A DNA stretch of 64,000 nt from Sipunculus nudus. Lineage: Eukaryota; Annelida; Sipuncula; Golfingiida; Sipunculidae. Position numbers and translations under genes: made by a program. Location: contig CM049313.1 of the NCBI GenBank assembly GCA_026874595.1, positions 34,005,159 to 34,069,158 on the forward strand, in the 5' to 3' direction. The notes below the pieces were generated by a model. That model did not search any database and had not been told where the DNA came from. It was given only the letters and a program-made list of their open reading frames with translations. Shown here piece by piece: positions 33,621 to 45,239 of the stretch (position 1 is its first letter; every line of letters starts with the position of its first letter).

Positions 33621-34849
33621 TTTGTTCTTCTGAATGAAAAAAAAATACAGAGTCATACAAGGGCGTATGAACAGTAAGTCAAACAGCCGCGGGCATACAT
33701 TCCGGCATTTCGAAATAATATATTATCACTGCATTATGTATAAGCGTCCGGGTTCCTGAATAATTTTGAAAAACTTCTGAAATTCACATCATCTCAATAG
33801 TCACCAATTGTTTGATTAGGAAATGGCATGTGTTAGCACTGAAACTGGTGCACACGGACAATTTCCCGCAATATATCTCATGAATGAAACTTTAAGTGCG
33901 CGGGACTTCGTGTATAGTATATATATACTACGAGAAAGGGTAGTCAGTCAATTTCTCATAAAATGAAAACGATAAAAGTATACCCCTTATAAGACTAACA
34001 AACATTGCCCTTGTTATAAAAAAACAATCATCAATGAACAATGGATTAACATTTTTTCTTTAAAAAATAGAGCCTAACTAGCTAACTGACGTTGAGTGAC
34101 ATGCGTGTATTATAATCACTGCACGAGGTCTGCCGTGCACGGGAAGGAGAAAGTTACATAAAAGTCTTAGATTTTTTTATTCACCTGATCGATAACAGCC
34201 TCTTGGCCGGATTTGTCGGCATTTGATATTAACTGCGCACTGATATCACATGCAAAGGTTCCAATCATATCAATACACGGGATTATGACAATATTCCATG
34301 ATATTAAACGGTCAGATTTACGTACCCTTTTTTATTTATATGAAATAGTTTGGGATTTCAGATTTCTGTGACAATAGACTGCATTTTCTATTCACCGATA
34401 TTACACAAACTGGGCTTGACTGTATCTAAATAAATAAAGCACACCCCTCATTAATCCTATTCAGAGCTGTAGCCATTAAGGTTTGCCGGCAACATCTGAC
34501 ATCCTCAAGGCAAAAAAAAAACTTAATATTCCTGACTTAAGAGGCCGCAGCGCATCCTCCAGGCACCATGAGCAAGGACCTGACACCCCCACCCAAGTTG
34601 TCGTTTGGCACAGTCGAGCTAGACTGGCCCAGTCCATGAAATAGTTCTGACTTAATTGTTGCTTCTGACAGAGAAATCATACGTTCATGCGTTGTGTCGC
34701 ATTAAATGTCGGTACCGCCATCTTGCGGCAACTCATATAACTAATTTGCCACTATCTGACACTCTGATTTCATGGACTGGTAATCTTGGCCGGTTCCCGG
34801 ACGGTCAGCGCCACAAATCACCGCCTCGCTGAACTAAGGTCTTTTCCAG

Positions 34850-34857
34850 TGACGTCA
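34850..34857. promoter_or_regulatory. CRE palindrome TGACGTCA
   Basis: A perfect cAMP-response element; others are at 32553-32560 and 35716-35723. Three within 3.2 kb is more than expected by chance in AT-rich DNA, but no linked gene is identified. Confidence 0.4.
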
Positions 34858-35489
34858 GCAGTGGTCTTTCCCAGAATCTTTTTCAAAACCAATATGGTTC
34901 ATTCAGTAATCGCCTATTCCGGGCTTCCAATTGGTTACAAATATTCCCACTTAATTTGTCTTAATAATTTTAGGCCGTCGCTTAAATTGAGTTCGGCGAG
35001 ACTTTATAAAACACTATGACCCTCAGCCTCAGTGTTAACGTTTATCGGACCAGCAGTCTTGAAAGTTGGCCTGTTTAAACATAATGTAGGCCAAACTCTG
35101 GCTCAGCCAATCAGCGCGAGATATTCGGGTGCACCACGCGACGAGCGCAGTCAAAATGTACCGGCTGACTGAAACGATCACGATTCGCGAATCGCAATTT
35201 GACAGTTAATACACGGGTTCAGACAAATGCTGCCAGCTGCTCTTGTCATCTCGGCAAAAGGAATTTTACTGGACCTGTCGGTACAAAATTGTTGCGATAG
35301 TGTCTACAATATTCACTTACATTTGGCCCATGGCCCGTAATATTCGTTCAGCAGAGATATATCATAGAACACGAAGATTCATGTGTGAACTACCTGAACA
35401 CATGATTTCAGTGCGAATGTTACCAAACGGGTCGAGCTGTTGGACCGCTGTGGGCGTTCTCATAGCAACGATGCCACTCACATGAGGCG

Positions 35490-35580
35490 TGACGGCATGA
35501 TATGCAAATACGGGGGAATCGTCAGGTTCTCAAAGAGCCTTGTGACGCCTTGATATGCAAATATCAGCGATTCACCCTTC
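35490..35580 (+). promoter_or_regulatory. Duplicated octamer (ATGCAAAT) module
   Basis: GTGACGGCATGATATGCAAA (from 35490) and GTGACGCCTTGATATGCAAA (from 35543) are direct copies 53 bp apart, each ending in ATGCAAAT (35502 and 35555). ATGCAAAT is the canonical POU/Oct site. It lies between two CRE palindromes. A promoter or enhancer is possible; no gene start can be tied to it. Confidence 0.45.
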
Positions 35581-38169
35581 AGACATTACAGGGCTTTAGT
35601 GATAAGAGCTGGCACTGTGTTAAGTCTTTCGGTACATTGAATCACGTTTTATTGTAAGCATTTTATTAGTAAACGCAAATACTAAAGCCCTGGCAGGGCT
35701 ACAGTCGAGCCTCTTTGACGTCATACCTCCCCTCCCGCTATGGTTGCCGCATGACAAGGTTCAGTGGTGCTGCTTTAAAAATGACTTAACAGCGTCGTTA
35801 GGTAACATTTTTTTATTTCATCAATAATATTCCGGAAATAAATTAGGCGGTCTCTCACATCTGTTGGTTCTTGCAACACTGAAGCCTGAAATTTAGTTTG
35901 AAACAAAATAATTGGAAAAACCATGTGGACCATGGTTCGTGGAACTGAGTATAGTGATGGACAGGGGTGTTGGAACAGACTTTATTCACGATATTGCTTC
36001 CAAATATATTTTATTTGCCACTTAAAAAATAGCTTTCATTTAAAAAAAAGTCATGTGGCGATTTTAGATGATTTAAATGGGCATGAAATAAATATATTTA
36101 CTTTATGACAGTCTTGCCCTGTCAGGTAAGAGGTGCAATAATGAAGGCGTCAGTTCGAGTGTCCATATCTGTTGATCCATGTAATATAGGAGGGAAGTAT
36201 ATTTGAGGTCGTCACTGATATGTCGCAAAATTCAGTCAGAAAGAATTCACATGGAATCCATACATGGGACAATATTAAATTGCTGTATGATAATCGCCAC
36301 ATTTGTCCGATTGCTCTAGGGTAAATAAAGGTGAACTTAAGTGCATTGTATAAAAAAATATCACGAACAATCAGGTGGACAGGGATGGTGGAATGGAGTT
36401 TAGTACTTGTTACTCATACCACTATACACACAGAGCTTTTCTCGGCCTCTATACTGATATCTGTTTTTCCTGCACTGTTACAGTACACCTGACTCTAAGG
36501 GCTTGTCATGTTTGCCAATTTTTGCTGGCTTGTCTCAGGATGAAAGAGAATATGGTGAATTTATGACCTGGTTATAGGTCATCCATTCTATCAGTCTCCT
36601 CAAAAACCTCTTCTCCCATTCACTTACTCTTATTTAATAATAGGTCATCACCCTTCCACTTTGTTCCCAGCCCATCGACCCTTTATGGCATTAAGACTTT
36701 TTTATGGTAGCCATGTATCCGCGTGCACATGTCACAGGCCTACAAAGAAAGGCCGAACACCTTGCTGCACAGGGCCCTGGGGACTCCCCCCCCCCCCGGA
36801 CTGGTACCCGTTTTTCTGGCTTCGATGAACTAGTCGTGATGTCATAATAGGTCGGTGAAGCGGAAACAAAGTGGAAATGTACTGACCTATTATTCAATGA
36901 GAGTAGGATTGCAGGTGAATTTTATCGATCACCAAATCCCAATAAGCGTCATTCAAGTTCTCGAAAGATAAACCCATAGGGAGAGAGGATCTAGGGCGGC
37001 CTCCCACCTGCCGAGATCATTTTTATCTGGCCGACGCATGCTCGCACACCTACAGATTACCAGCGTGCACATCAACAGATGTTCCGATCAATTTGGATTC
37101 ATCTCCCGGGTCGCTATTATTGCCATCGTTCCGTCATCACATGTATCGATTTTTTTTCGGCCGGAGAATAACATTGTTTTGGGGACTTTACTGAAATACA
37201 TTGCAGTGAAATAAATTCTGTTGCAATTATACAACCCCGCAGTTTTGTTGGACTATGTGGAGAAAACCACTCCTCGTTGTTGGGTTTCCACCGTATTCTT
37301 AACTGTTTCACAATTAAACCGTACTAGCTTATCCCTTCAGTTCAGTATTTTCACTGGAAGACCATTTTCGCCCTTAATACGACACACGGTGCTATTATAT
37401 AACGAAGATTGGTTAACCTATTTTTATGTCAAAAGATAACACAATTTAACACTCTGGGGAGGTGAATATTATATTGCGCAGGCCACAGAAATATAGGAAT
37501 AACATGCCTAAAGGTTATTTGTAAATTAAAGGTACATTATTAGGGGCAATATTATGCCTATTCTTTCACACTATCAGCTGACTTTTGCTTTCTACAAACG
37601 TTTCCAGGCAAAACCATCCCAGCACACGGTCTCAATGCCTCCCTTAAGCTATGTAACACCTTGTTATGGTATTCGTATTTTTAAACATAGTCCACGTATG
37701 TCTGTTTACCATAACAAGACCGCTTGACCTGATTTTGCGCATGCGCGACAGATTTCAAGGAAAGAGTAGTTCAGATAAGTCCATACATGGAACCATGTCC
37801 TGTGATATATATATGCTGGATGGACATAACGCTCCATAGGCCGAATGTAAATTCATTGTAGAACCTATCGCAACAGATCTGTACGATAAGTCCAGGTTTC
37901 TCAGCTGCAATGGCACGGGTAGCACAGTATGTGTACAGGTCCCAGGTCTGAACCACGCAACAAGCGATTTTTCATACAGCGGGAAGGTGTATTACTTTTT
38001 TGGACAAAGACAGTCAGGGCACCTTCTGATTAACAGGTGATGTAGGCCAGGCGATGCACAGAGTCCCACGTGTCGTGTTTATGTTGACGCCTGTGATTGC
38101 GCCCGGTCCACTGTTTTTAACACTCATGTACAGGAATAAACGGTTATAGAGCAAAAAAAATTTTGGCAG

Positions 38170-38514
38170 GTGCCAATTTGTTTCAAAGAGAAGACGTCAT
38201 TTTTCTTGATAATTCAACATGGCTTTAGGAGCCTATACCCCTTTATTAAGCAACATATACGACAAAAGTTAATTTCATACCCTATTCACTACATATTTTT
38301 CCAATGTAATACATCTATGTTTGTTGATGCTCTCAGAAGAACTGAACATTTTGTGATGTTGGACTGTATGAGAAGGCCTCAAGCCCTGATTCCGAGTAAC
38401 CAACTGTTCACAGCCGTGATACAAATGTCTGAAATGAAGGAATGGACTTTCCAGGTTCTTTTAAATGATGGACCTAACCGGCTGAAGTTCATACATATAC
38501 TCAAAAAGATGTGA
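38170..38514 (+). CDS. Possible 3' terminal exon, protein unknown
   Basis: Open for ~115 codons after a fair acceptor (TTTTGGCAG, ending 38169), stop TGA at 38512-38514. The second half reads like a folded helical domain (FVDALRRTEHFVMLDCM, EWTFQVLLNDGPNRL, FIHILKKM). The spacing of Leu, Trp and acidic residues is reminiscent of death-fold (CARD or DEATH) domains, which are expanded in molluscs. The match is weak and I do not assign a family. No upstream exon was identified, and it could be a chance frame. Confidence 0.25.
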   Translation: MPICFKEKTSFFLIIQHGFRSLYPFIKQHIRQKLISYPIHYIFFQCNTSMFVDALRRTEHFVMLDCMRRPQALIPSNQLFTAVIQMSEMKEWTFQVLLNDGPNRLKFIHILKKM

Positions 38515-38519
38515 AAACG

Positions 38520-39811
38520 TAAGTAACACAAACAATAAAATTATAATCAAATGAAACGTACAATTCTTTTGAGAGGCGTTTCAAGCACATAGTACAAAAT
38601 CCCTAGAGTCCACAACAATGCACAAATGCACAGGGTCTTGATTAATCCGAAATGCACACCATACAGAATGTTCGCCTGGCACCAAGGTCTCTGGTCACAT
38701 AATCGTCGCGCACTTGACTTAGGAATGTACTCCTCGAGTCCTGGTGGTTTTAAACACACCATACACAAGCTATTCTCGCCGTCAACAATCACTGGCTTGA
38801 CACCCTCTCTACTCTTGAAGTATTAGCTTCCCTTGATCCCTGATAGACTCACAGCCTTCTCTGTATCATCATTCAGACAATGTCTGTCACTGCATTATTA
38901 CTCTGGATATATCTAGCACTCTGTACCTGAATATGCCACCGCATACGACAATATTCGGTACTATTCACAATGATCAGTGTATCAATTGTCTGGTCTGTGC
39001 CCTCGGCTCCACGACGGCAGATACACAACGGCTATTTACAAGTCATTCTGTAAACACAGCTCATTAGTCCGTTAGTGAGATAACGTTGGTCGCCCACAGA
39101 CTCTGACGTACAATTCACAGGGAAATCGGCCCTCAGCTGAGGTTCATAGACAATCTAAGATCCTTTTACCGACCGACAAATGTCCAATATCTTTACCCTC
39201 GCGTCTTCAGCATACATACTGATGCTTACGTCACACATCCTGACCGCTCTTGGACTATAGCCGTACAATATTATGAGACCTGTCATTCAATGCATGAGTA
39301 CTGAAATGGACACGCCCCCAGTTACAACTGTATGAGGAAAATTTCGTATGAAGGTGCGTTGCCTTTGCAGTTTAAAGTAAACAATGTTATTACGGGAAAC
39401 TGTCTAGACTCACGTAATCTGCCAAGAACGATTCACAGAATTACAACTGAACTAAAACAATCAAATAAAAACATATGTTCCAGAAAACAACGTTCCCACG
39501 CTAACATCGATTCATGATACGGCATATTGATATAAAAAAAAAAATAGAAACAATCATATTGGTATACTTTCCTTACTTGAATGTGCAATACCATAAAAAA
39601 AACAGGTCACAGTTCACTGGTGACAACACATTAGTTATAACTGTCAGGTAGCGCTGCAATCGCCTCTTGATAAAATAAAGTGAAATAGCTAAAGATTTTG
39701 GTGAAAACGTGGGAAATAACCCCCTTAGGGCACACTTTTAATCATTCGCAACAGTTCAAGACAAAAGAGCAAATCCGTGGAGTGCAAGTGAAGAAATCAG
39801 TATATCTACAT
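38520..39811. other. No recognisable feature
   Basis: A minus-strand frame at 38547-38792 contains one hydrophobic stretch (TLCICALLWTLGILYYV) but has no supporting splice sites or family match. Otherwise I see nothing in this stretch. Confidence 0.4.
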
Positions 39812-39990
39812 TGCAGAATACTGTAGGTGGCTTTATATTCGCGAGGTTAACATTTCGCGATTTTCACTGTTTCAGTGTTTCGCGAGGATTGCATTTTCGC
39901 GATCCTACTATACAGAAGACTTACCCCGAGTACAACTATTTTTATATAAATTAATTATATAAATAATCCGTGGCCACGGAGAAGATGCCT
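39812..39990 (+). repeat. TTCGCGA-family repeat, copy
   Basis: Starts TGCAGAATACTGTAGGTGGC and contains ATTCGCGAGGTTAACATTTC, TGTTTCGCGAGGATTGCATT, TTCGCGATCCTACTATACAG and a right part GAGTACAA..TTTATATAAAT. Collinear with 41067-41215. No coding potential; probably a MITE or other non-autonomous element. Confidence 0.75.
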
Positions 39991-41066
39991 GACAAAGTTC
40001 TTGTGTGGCCACCGTCAATTTTGATATATATTTAAACCGAGTCGTATTGTAAGTTAACCTTATTTAATCCTCCGATCGCCTCGCCTGTCGCCCTTTTTGC
40101 GTGAATGGCACGCAATTGCTATCGCACCTTATTACATGTACTACCTTTTGATTAAAAAATACTTGCTTGTGCACCTGCGTGACTTTACACACGAACAACA
40201 TATAGGCTTAATAATGCACAAAGTTATATAAAGCTCATCGAAGTTTCTTCATGAAAGCATTTCAAGTAATAACGGTGTTTCATTCTATACCGGTGTTTCC
40301 TTCACTTGCATGACAAGGGCCTTCACAGTCGAACGGGTTTGTAGATCTAAGAATGAAAAGTCTGACGATGTTATTACAGACTCTCTGAAGCTCTAGCAAG
40401 TCATATTTGGCTTCTTATTCCATCCTTAGATAAATATCTGCCATGCCGCTTCAAATACCTTTATTTTCTTTAGCTTCTTATTAAAACAGTAACTTCAAAT
40501 GATGTAAAGTTTTGAAATGCCGTGCTACTCAAAGTTGAATTACAAGGTCGTTGCGTGTAAGTATTATATTTGAAGAAGCGTTTATAAGGCTAGCCTCCTT
40601 TCTCTTCATAATCATGAAAGTACGTCTCATATATAACTTTGATGTAATTCATGGGTGTCGTGTGCCGTTCTGTCACCATCGGAACCGGAAACGGATGAAC
40701 ACTAAACGTGGATGTGACAGGTCGCATGTTGTAATTCTGGGTATACCGGTATTTGATTAAAATGGGAGATCTGTGGAGTTAGACATAATAACAACCTTTA
40801 AATAATCTACCTGATTCTGATGCGCCGGAACAGCAGCACATAGCAAATAGCCTTAACGTCATTCTACTTTCAAAGTGCAAGTCATCATAACTTTATCTGA
40901 TGTAATTTATGCTACTTATTTCGTTTTCTTCTTTTTTTGTACCTTATCTTAAACAGAATTCAGATAATTGTTTTTTTTACAACCGCATTTTCTGTTAAAG
41001 TAGGGTAAAGGCATGTTGTTTATGCACATGTTCCCGGTCGCTCTCCTACTGTATATCTACACTTTA

Positions 41067-41215
41067 TGATGCAGAATACTGTGGTTGGCCTTTTATACGT
41101 GGGGTTAATATTTCGCGATTTTCACTGTTTCATAGTTTTGCGAGGAATGCATTTTCGCGATCTCACCATACAGTAGACTTACAACGAGTACAAATGTGTT
41201 TATATAAATCAATGA
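41067..41215 (+). repeat. TTCGCGA-family repeat, copy
   Basis: Starts TGATGCAGAATACTGTGG and aligns along its length with 39812-39990 (ATTTCGCGATTTTCACTG, GCATTTTCGCGATCTCACC, GAGTACAAATG). Some CG dinucleotides have decayed here (TACGTGGGG for TTCGCGAGG), consistent with an older or methylated copy. Confidence 0.75.
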
Positions 41216-41382
41216 TTTCAAATAATACTTGCGCAAATCTTAACAATTGCAACAGGAACCAATAGAACATCGACTCAGTGGAAATGACTGGCATTAAATT
41301 TTTTTCCCTTTCAATTTCAAATGTGTCACGTAAGCGCAGGATATATACATGTACCAAATGCATGTCACGTTTCAAGAACTCG

Positions 41383-41389
<7 letters not shown>

Positions 41390-41420
<31 letters not shown>
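41390..41420. repeat. (TA)n microsatellite
   Basis: About 15 TA units, directly before the inverted-repeat element at 41481. Confidence 0.9.
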
Positions 41421-41425
<5 letters not shown>

Positions 41426-41480
41426 TTTATATAATAATTTATTTATAAAACTGAAACGGACGGAAAACGGGCAACAGGGC

Positions 41481-41920
41481 TAAGCCTATCGTACATGTTA
41501 CGAATTTTGATACGTTAAGATTTCGCCATTTCCTATCGTAAATACCAAAGATCCGTATCGTATTTTCCCTTAAATTTTACGAATTTCGCACTAAAGGGGA
41601 AGAAGGGATAATAAGGGCATGAACTGATGGCTGCCAATGAAACACTTGGTTCTAAATATCGTAGAAAATTGGCTTTATGCGCTTGGTTGCCTAATTATAA
41701 GAGGATGACAAAGAGGATCCACCGGACAAATTAAGAATATGACATTCTGGGCAGGCCTTGGCTCATATTGCGGAGTGACGATACGAAATTTTGAACATGC
41801 TCGAAAAATACGATACGATACGAAGCCAAGATCTTAGGACTTCGTATGGTTTTTCAACAATTTCGTGTCGTATAGTGCTCCGTATAATATCGGATCAAAA
41901 TTCGTAATGTGTACGCTTGA
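41481..41920. mobile_element. Candidate MITE with ~25-bp inverted ends
   Basis: The left end contains TACATGTTACGAATTTTGAT and the right end ATCAAAATTCGTAATGTGTA, an imperfect inverted repeat 440 bp apart. The interior is rich in CGTATCGTA/TACGATACG words (41540-41560, 41780-41830) and has no coding frame. No clear target duplication was seen, so the exact ends are uncertain. Confidence 0.5.
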
Positions 41921-42117
41921 CTTTAGCGTAAACAATCTCTAGTTCACTCTATAGCAAATGTCTAAAGACCTCCGTTTAATACATGATTGTTATAACATCA
42001 TCTTCTTGGGGGCAGCGGTTTGTTGGACTGAGACAATTAATCTCCAGGATTTGAAAATAGAGGGGGCGCAGCCCTAATGTCGGAAAGGGGGCTGTTCTGC
42101 GTCTTTTACACAGGTCA

Positions 42118-42165
42118 TATATATATATATTTATTTATATATATAAATATATATATATATATAAT
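42118..42165. repeat. (TA)n microsatellite, interrupted
   Basis: TA-rich tract with TTTATT interruptions. Confidence 0.85.
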
Positions 42166-42697
42166 ATTAATAATAAATCATTTTTTCATATTATGTTGAT
42201 GATCCAGAAAACCCTATTAGGAAGCAAGCATTTTAACCTGTTGAACACACTATGTGGTTTTAAAATTGTCTCCTTCTAAACAAATAAAATATTGTTAGTT
42301 CGTGCATTATTATTACGTAATTATTAGTAATTTTTAAGGATAGTCTGACCTGAAGTCATTAAAGTACATAAACACAAAAAATATTAGATGTATAAAATAC
42401 TCATTGACTGTTATTTGCATGCCATTTTTGGGTAATATTATTATTGAAAAATGCAGCTTTCAACAGCCTGGCCATCCAGCTCCAGTGACAGTAGCTGGGT
42501 ATTTAGGGTTGATTTAAATTACCCCATAATCAAGAAACCGGAATAGTCTTTCGGTGTATTCTAGGGTAAATAAAAAAAAAGTGAGGCATAGAAAGAATCT
42601 ACTGAAAGTACAAATAGCTTGCATGGATTGTTTAACAGTTTATGGTACTCCACCATGATGTAACAGAACAATCATTGGGTTTGGGACTTTTTCTGCA

Positions 42698-42720
42698 CCC
42701 CCCCCCCCAAAAAAAAAAAA
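42698..42720. repeat. Poly(C)11 poly(A)12
   Basis: Same C-then-A arrangement as at 12798-12823. Confidence 0.95.
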
Positions 42721-44231
42721 TAGAAAAGAGCGACAGTAAATAAAATGAGAGAAATGTGTAGGTATATAATCCCTGTACTATTAAGATTTATTTTAAAAAT
42801 GTTTAAAGTCTAACACTCTTTACATTAACATTACAGACAATATCTTGCTAAGCTTTTGTTCTTTCTTCAAAAATGACGACAAATACAACAAAAATAGTCA
42901 CTCTTTAGGTCAATATGAACCTTTAGAACTGATAATAAATATACATTATTATATCAGATATGTATCTATATTTAAATTAGAGACAATATCTTGCAATGCT
43001 TTTGTTCTTTCTTTTCTATATGGGACTAACATTACAACACTCGTGCATAGAGAAAAATGAAAAATGTTTATTTACTTATACGCCATATTTTATCTTAGTG
43101 TGTGTATACTTAAAATGTCAACATAAAATAAATGTGAGTTAACAAACATAACACTTGCAGGTAGTTGACTGGCATTAGTGTTAGCAGAATTAAAGGGGGG
43201 GGGGGGGGTGCCCCTTTGCCCCCCTATGAATACGCCCCTGGTATGTTTTATGCTGTAAATGCCGATTTGTGGATTGCTTGCTTAGGCAGTTTGATATTAC
43301 AAATCTTGCTAATTTTTCTTTTACGATCTATAATTTAATGCATTCTGAATTGTTGTAGGGAAATTAGGTGTTCCGCACCGTAGAAAAAAAGGCTATGGTA
43401 TTTCTGGCTTTCATGTTAAAACAAAGTTGCATGATGTCTTTACACCAGAATTATTGAAACGTCCCGTTCCTTGTTACATAAACATCCAGCTTTGTTCGCA
43501 AAAAGCAGAAAGCATCCTGATGTGTTCCACCATCTCTGTATTATTATCGTAACACGCCAGCAAAAGCAGTGGTTGCACGAAAATACGTTTAAAAGTTGGA
43601 GAACCTAAATACATTATTGAGACTCAACGTTTACATATCACTATTCTGTTTAAGCACATTTAATAATATATATTACACCGGTTAGTTAATAAAAAAAAAC
43701 TATCCTGGCGGCAGCGGTTCCTATACTTAGATGCAGCGGTAACATTCATTTGTGTCATTTGTAACCATGGTCCTTTTGTGCTGAGAAATGAAACCGGACT
43801 TCCATAAGCAGAGGTACCAACATAAGTCCCCCCGTCCTGGCCACTAAGAAACATTTGGTCAACATCTCAGAACATTACCCCACAGGCAAGCAGGACAAAA
43901 TCGAATCGAATCAAGGAATACCATAATTTTCTTCACTCCCACCACGTCTCGAAGCCTATATTTTCATCATAAGAAGTGATTTAAGCTCACTTTACAGGAC
44001 TTTATTATTCAAAATATACTTTAGATTTAAACATTCAATTTCGGGCTAATGTTTATGACGATTTATTGAGGCAATTAACACACTTAAATTAAACATATAT
44101 CATGATGAGATGATCACTGAAAGATCACTGTGGAATATATGACGAAACTATAAACTGGCTGATGGAATTATCTCGTAATTAAAAAAAAAATGTTCTCCTT
44201 AAAAGTGAGAAGTGCAAAAGGTTCTTCAAAA

Positions 44232-44246
44232 GGGGGGGGGGGGGGG
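44232..44246. repeat. Poly(G)15 tract
   Basis: Fifteen consecutive G; another poly(G)14 lies at 43195-43208. Confidence 0.95.
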
Positions 44247-44917
44247 AGTAAATCATCCTGTCCCCACTAAAATTAAGAAAATTCAATGTATGACAAAAAA
44301 ATACGACATTAATAGGACGTTTCGCCAGGTGGGGGAATGGACAGTATGTACAGTTGTTGGCGTTCATAAAACTAAAATTTCAATTATAAGACGCAAAAAT
44401 AACTAGAATATAAGTGAATTATAATATCAGTAACTAAAAAATTATAAAAAACAAAGATATACATGCATCGGGGGTTGAAATTATGAAGGATTGGAAATGA
44501 AAGTATGAAAACTAAATACAATATATAAAATGAAATTATAAGAAAAAAGCAAAACAAAACTGACTATCTTGTACAACTCTCTTTCTTATTCATCGATGCC
44601 AAGGGTCTTATACCGGAGACCCCCTATACAGAGGTTTTAAACTTGAAAATCATTTGTTGTTTTACACCCATAATAATGAGGAAATAACCATTTCTCCAGG
44701 GCCTGATCAGGTCACTTTCGTACCATTATTGTCTTGCCTGAATTGAATGACGACCATATTGTGAGTCTACCCACATGTGTTAGTATATTAGTCTTTTTGG
44801 CAGAATAATTGGCGTCACTTGTTTTGATGGTTGTGAAGATGTAATGGATGATTTTCGAGAAAGTGTACGGCTGGCGATGATAACCTCGACAGGCTAGTTT
44901 TAACCTACACGTGTCAC

Positions 44918-45016
44918 AAGACAAGACAAATGCTCTGTCTGTCTCATGTCAAGAAAAGACAAAAGCTCTGTCTGTTTCATGTCAAGACAAGACAAAAGCT
45001 CTGTCTGTCTCATGTC
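44918..45016. repeat. 33-bp minisatellite, three copies
   Basis: Three units of exactly 33 bp, each ending GCTCTGTCTGTCTCATGTC or with one change. Being a multiple of three it gives an 11-residue repeat (KALSVSCQDKT) in the plus-strand frame 44911-45231. Nothing else supports a gene there. Confidence 0.9.
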
Positions 45017-45239
45017 ATAACCTACCGAAGTTACACGTCTTTCCGTTTGGTTTGTGGGAAGGGCTGATATATGGATTACATGGTGCGCATGTTGTTCACT
45101 TCTGTAAGGTAGATATATTTGTCTCAATCTTGGTAGACAAGTTATCCAGCTCAAGCATAATTTCCCGTTCACAGCCTTGTGTTTCCTTAAAAGTTATGAC
45201 ACACAATAGATATAGTGCCGCGCTCTGGTAGCCCGGCGT

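Larger units (their letters stand above)
32196..37100. other. Non-coding stretch with cAMP-response and octamer sites
   Basis: No convincing gene. It contains a long (TA)n at 33559-33618, three perfect TGACGTCA palindromes (32553, 34850, 35716), a duplicated octamer region at 35490-35580 and a poly(C)12 at 36786-36797. Open frames here, such as 34786-35019 and 35243-35485, show no domain. Confidence 0.55.

Noticed and set aside
33363-33677. Plus-strand frame of 104 residues with an Ile-Tyr run
   Set aside because: The run is a translated (TA)n microsatellite and the rest has AT-rich composition without a domain.
38547-38792. Minus-strand frame with a hydrophobic helix as a type II membrane protein
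   Set aside because: A single hydrophobic stretch in T-rich DNA, no catalytic domain following and no splice support.
43660-43854. Minus-strand frame starting GQDGGTYVGTSAYGSP as an exon
   Set aside because: Plausible residues and an acceptor-like TTTCTTAG, but no family match or donor; too weak to annotate.
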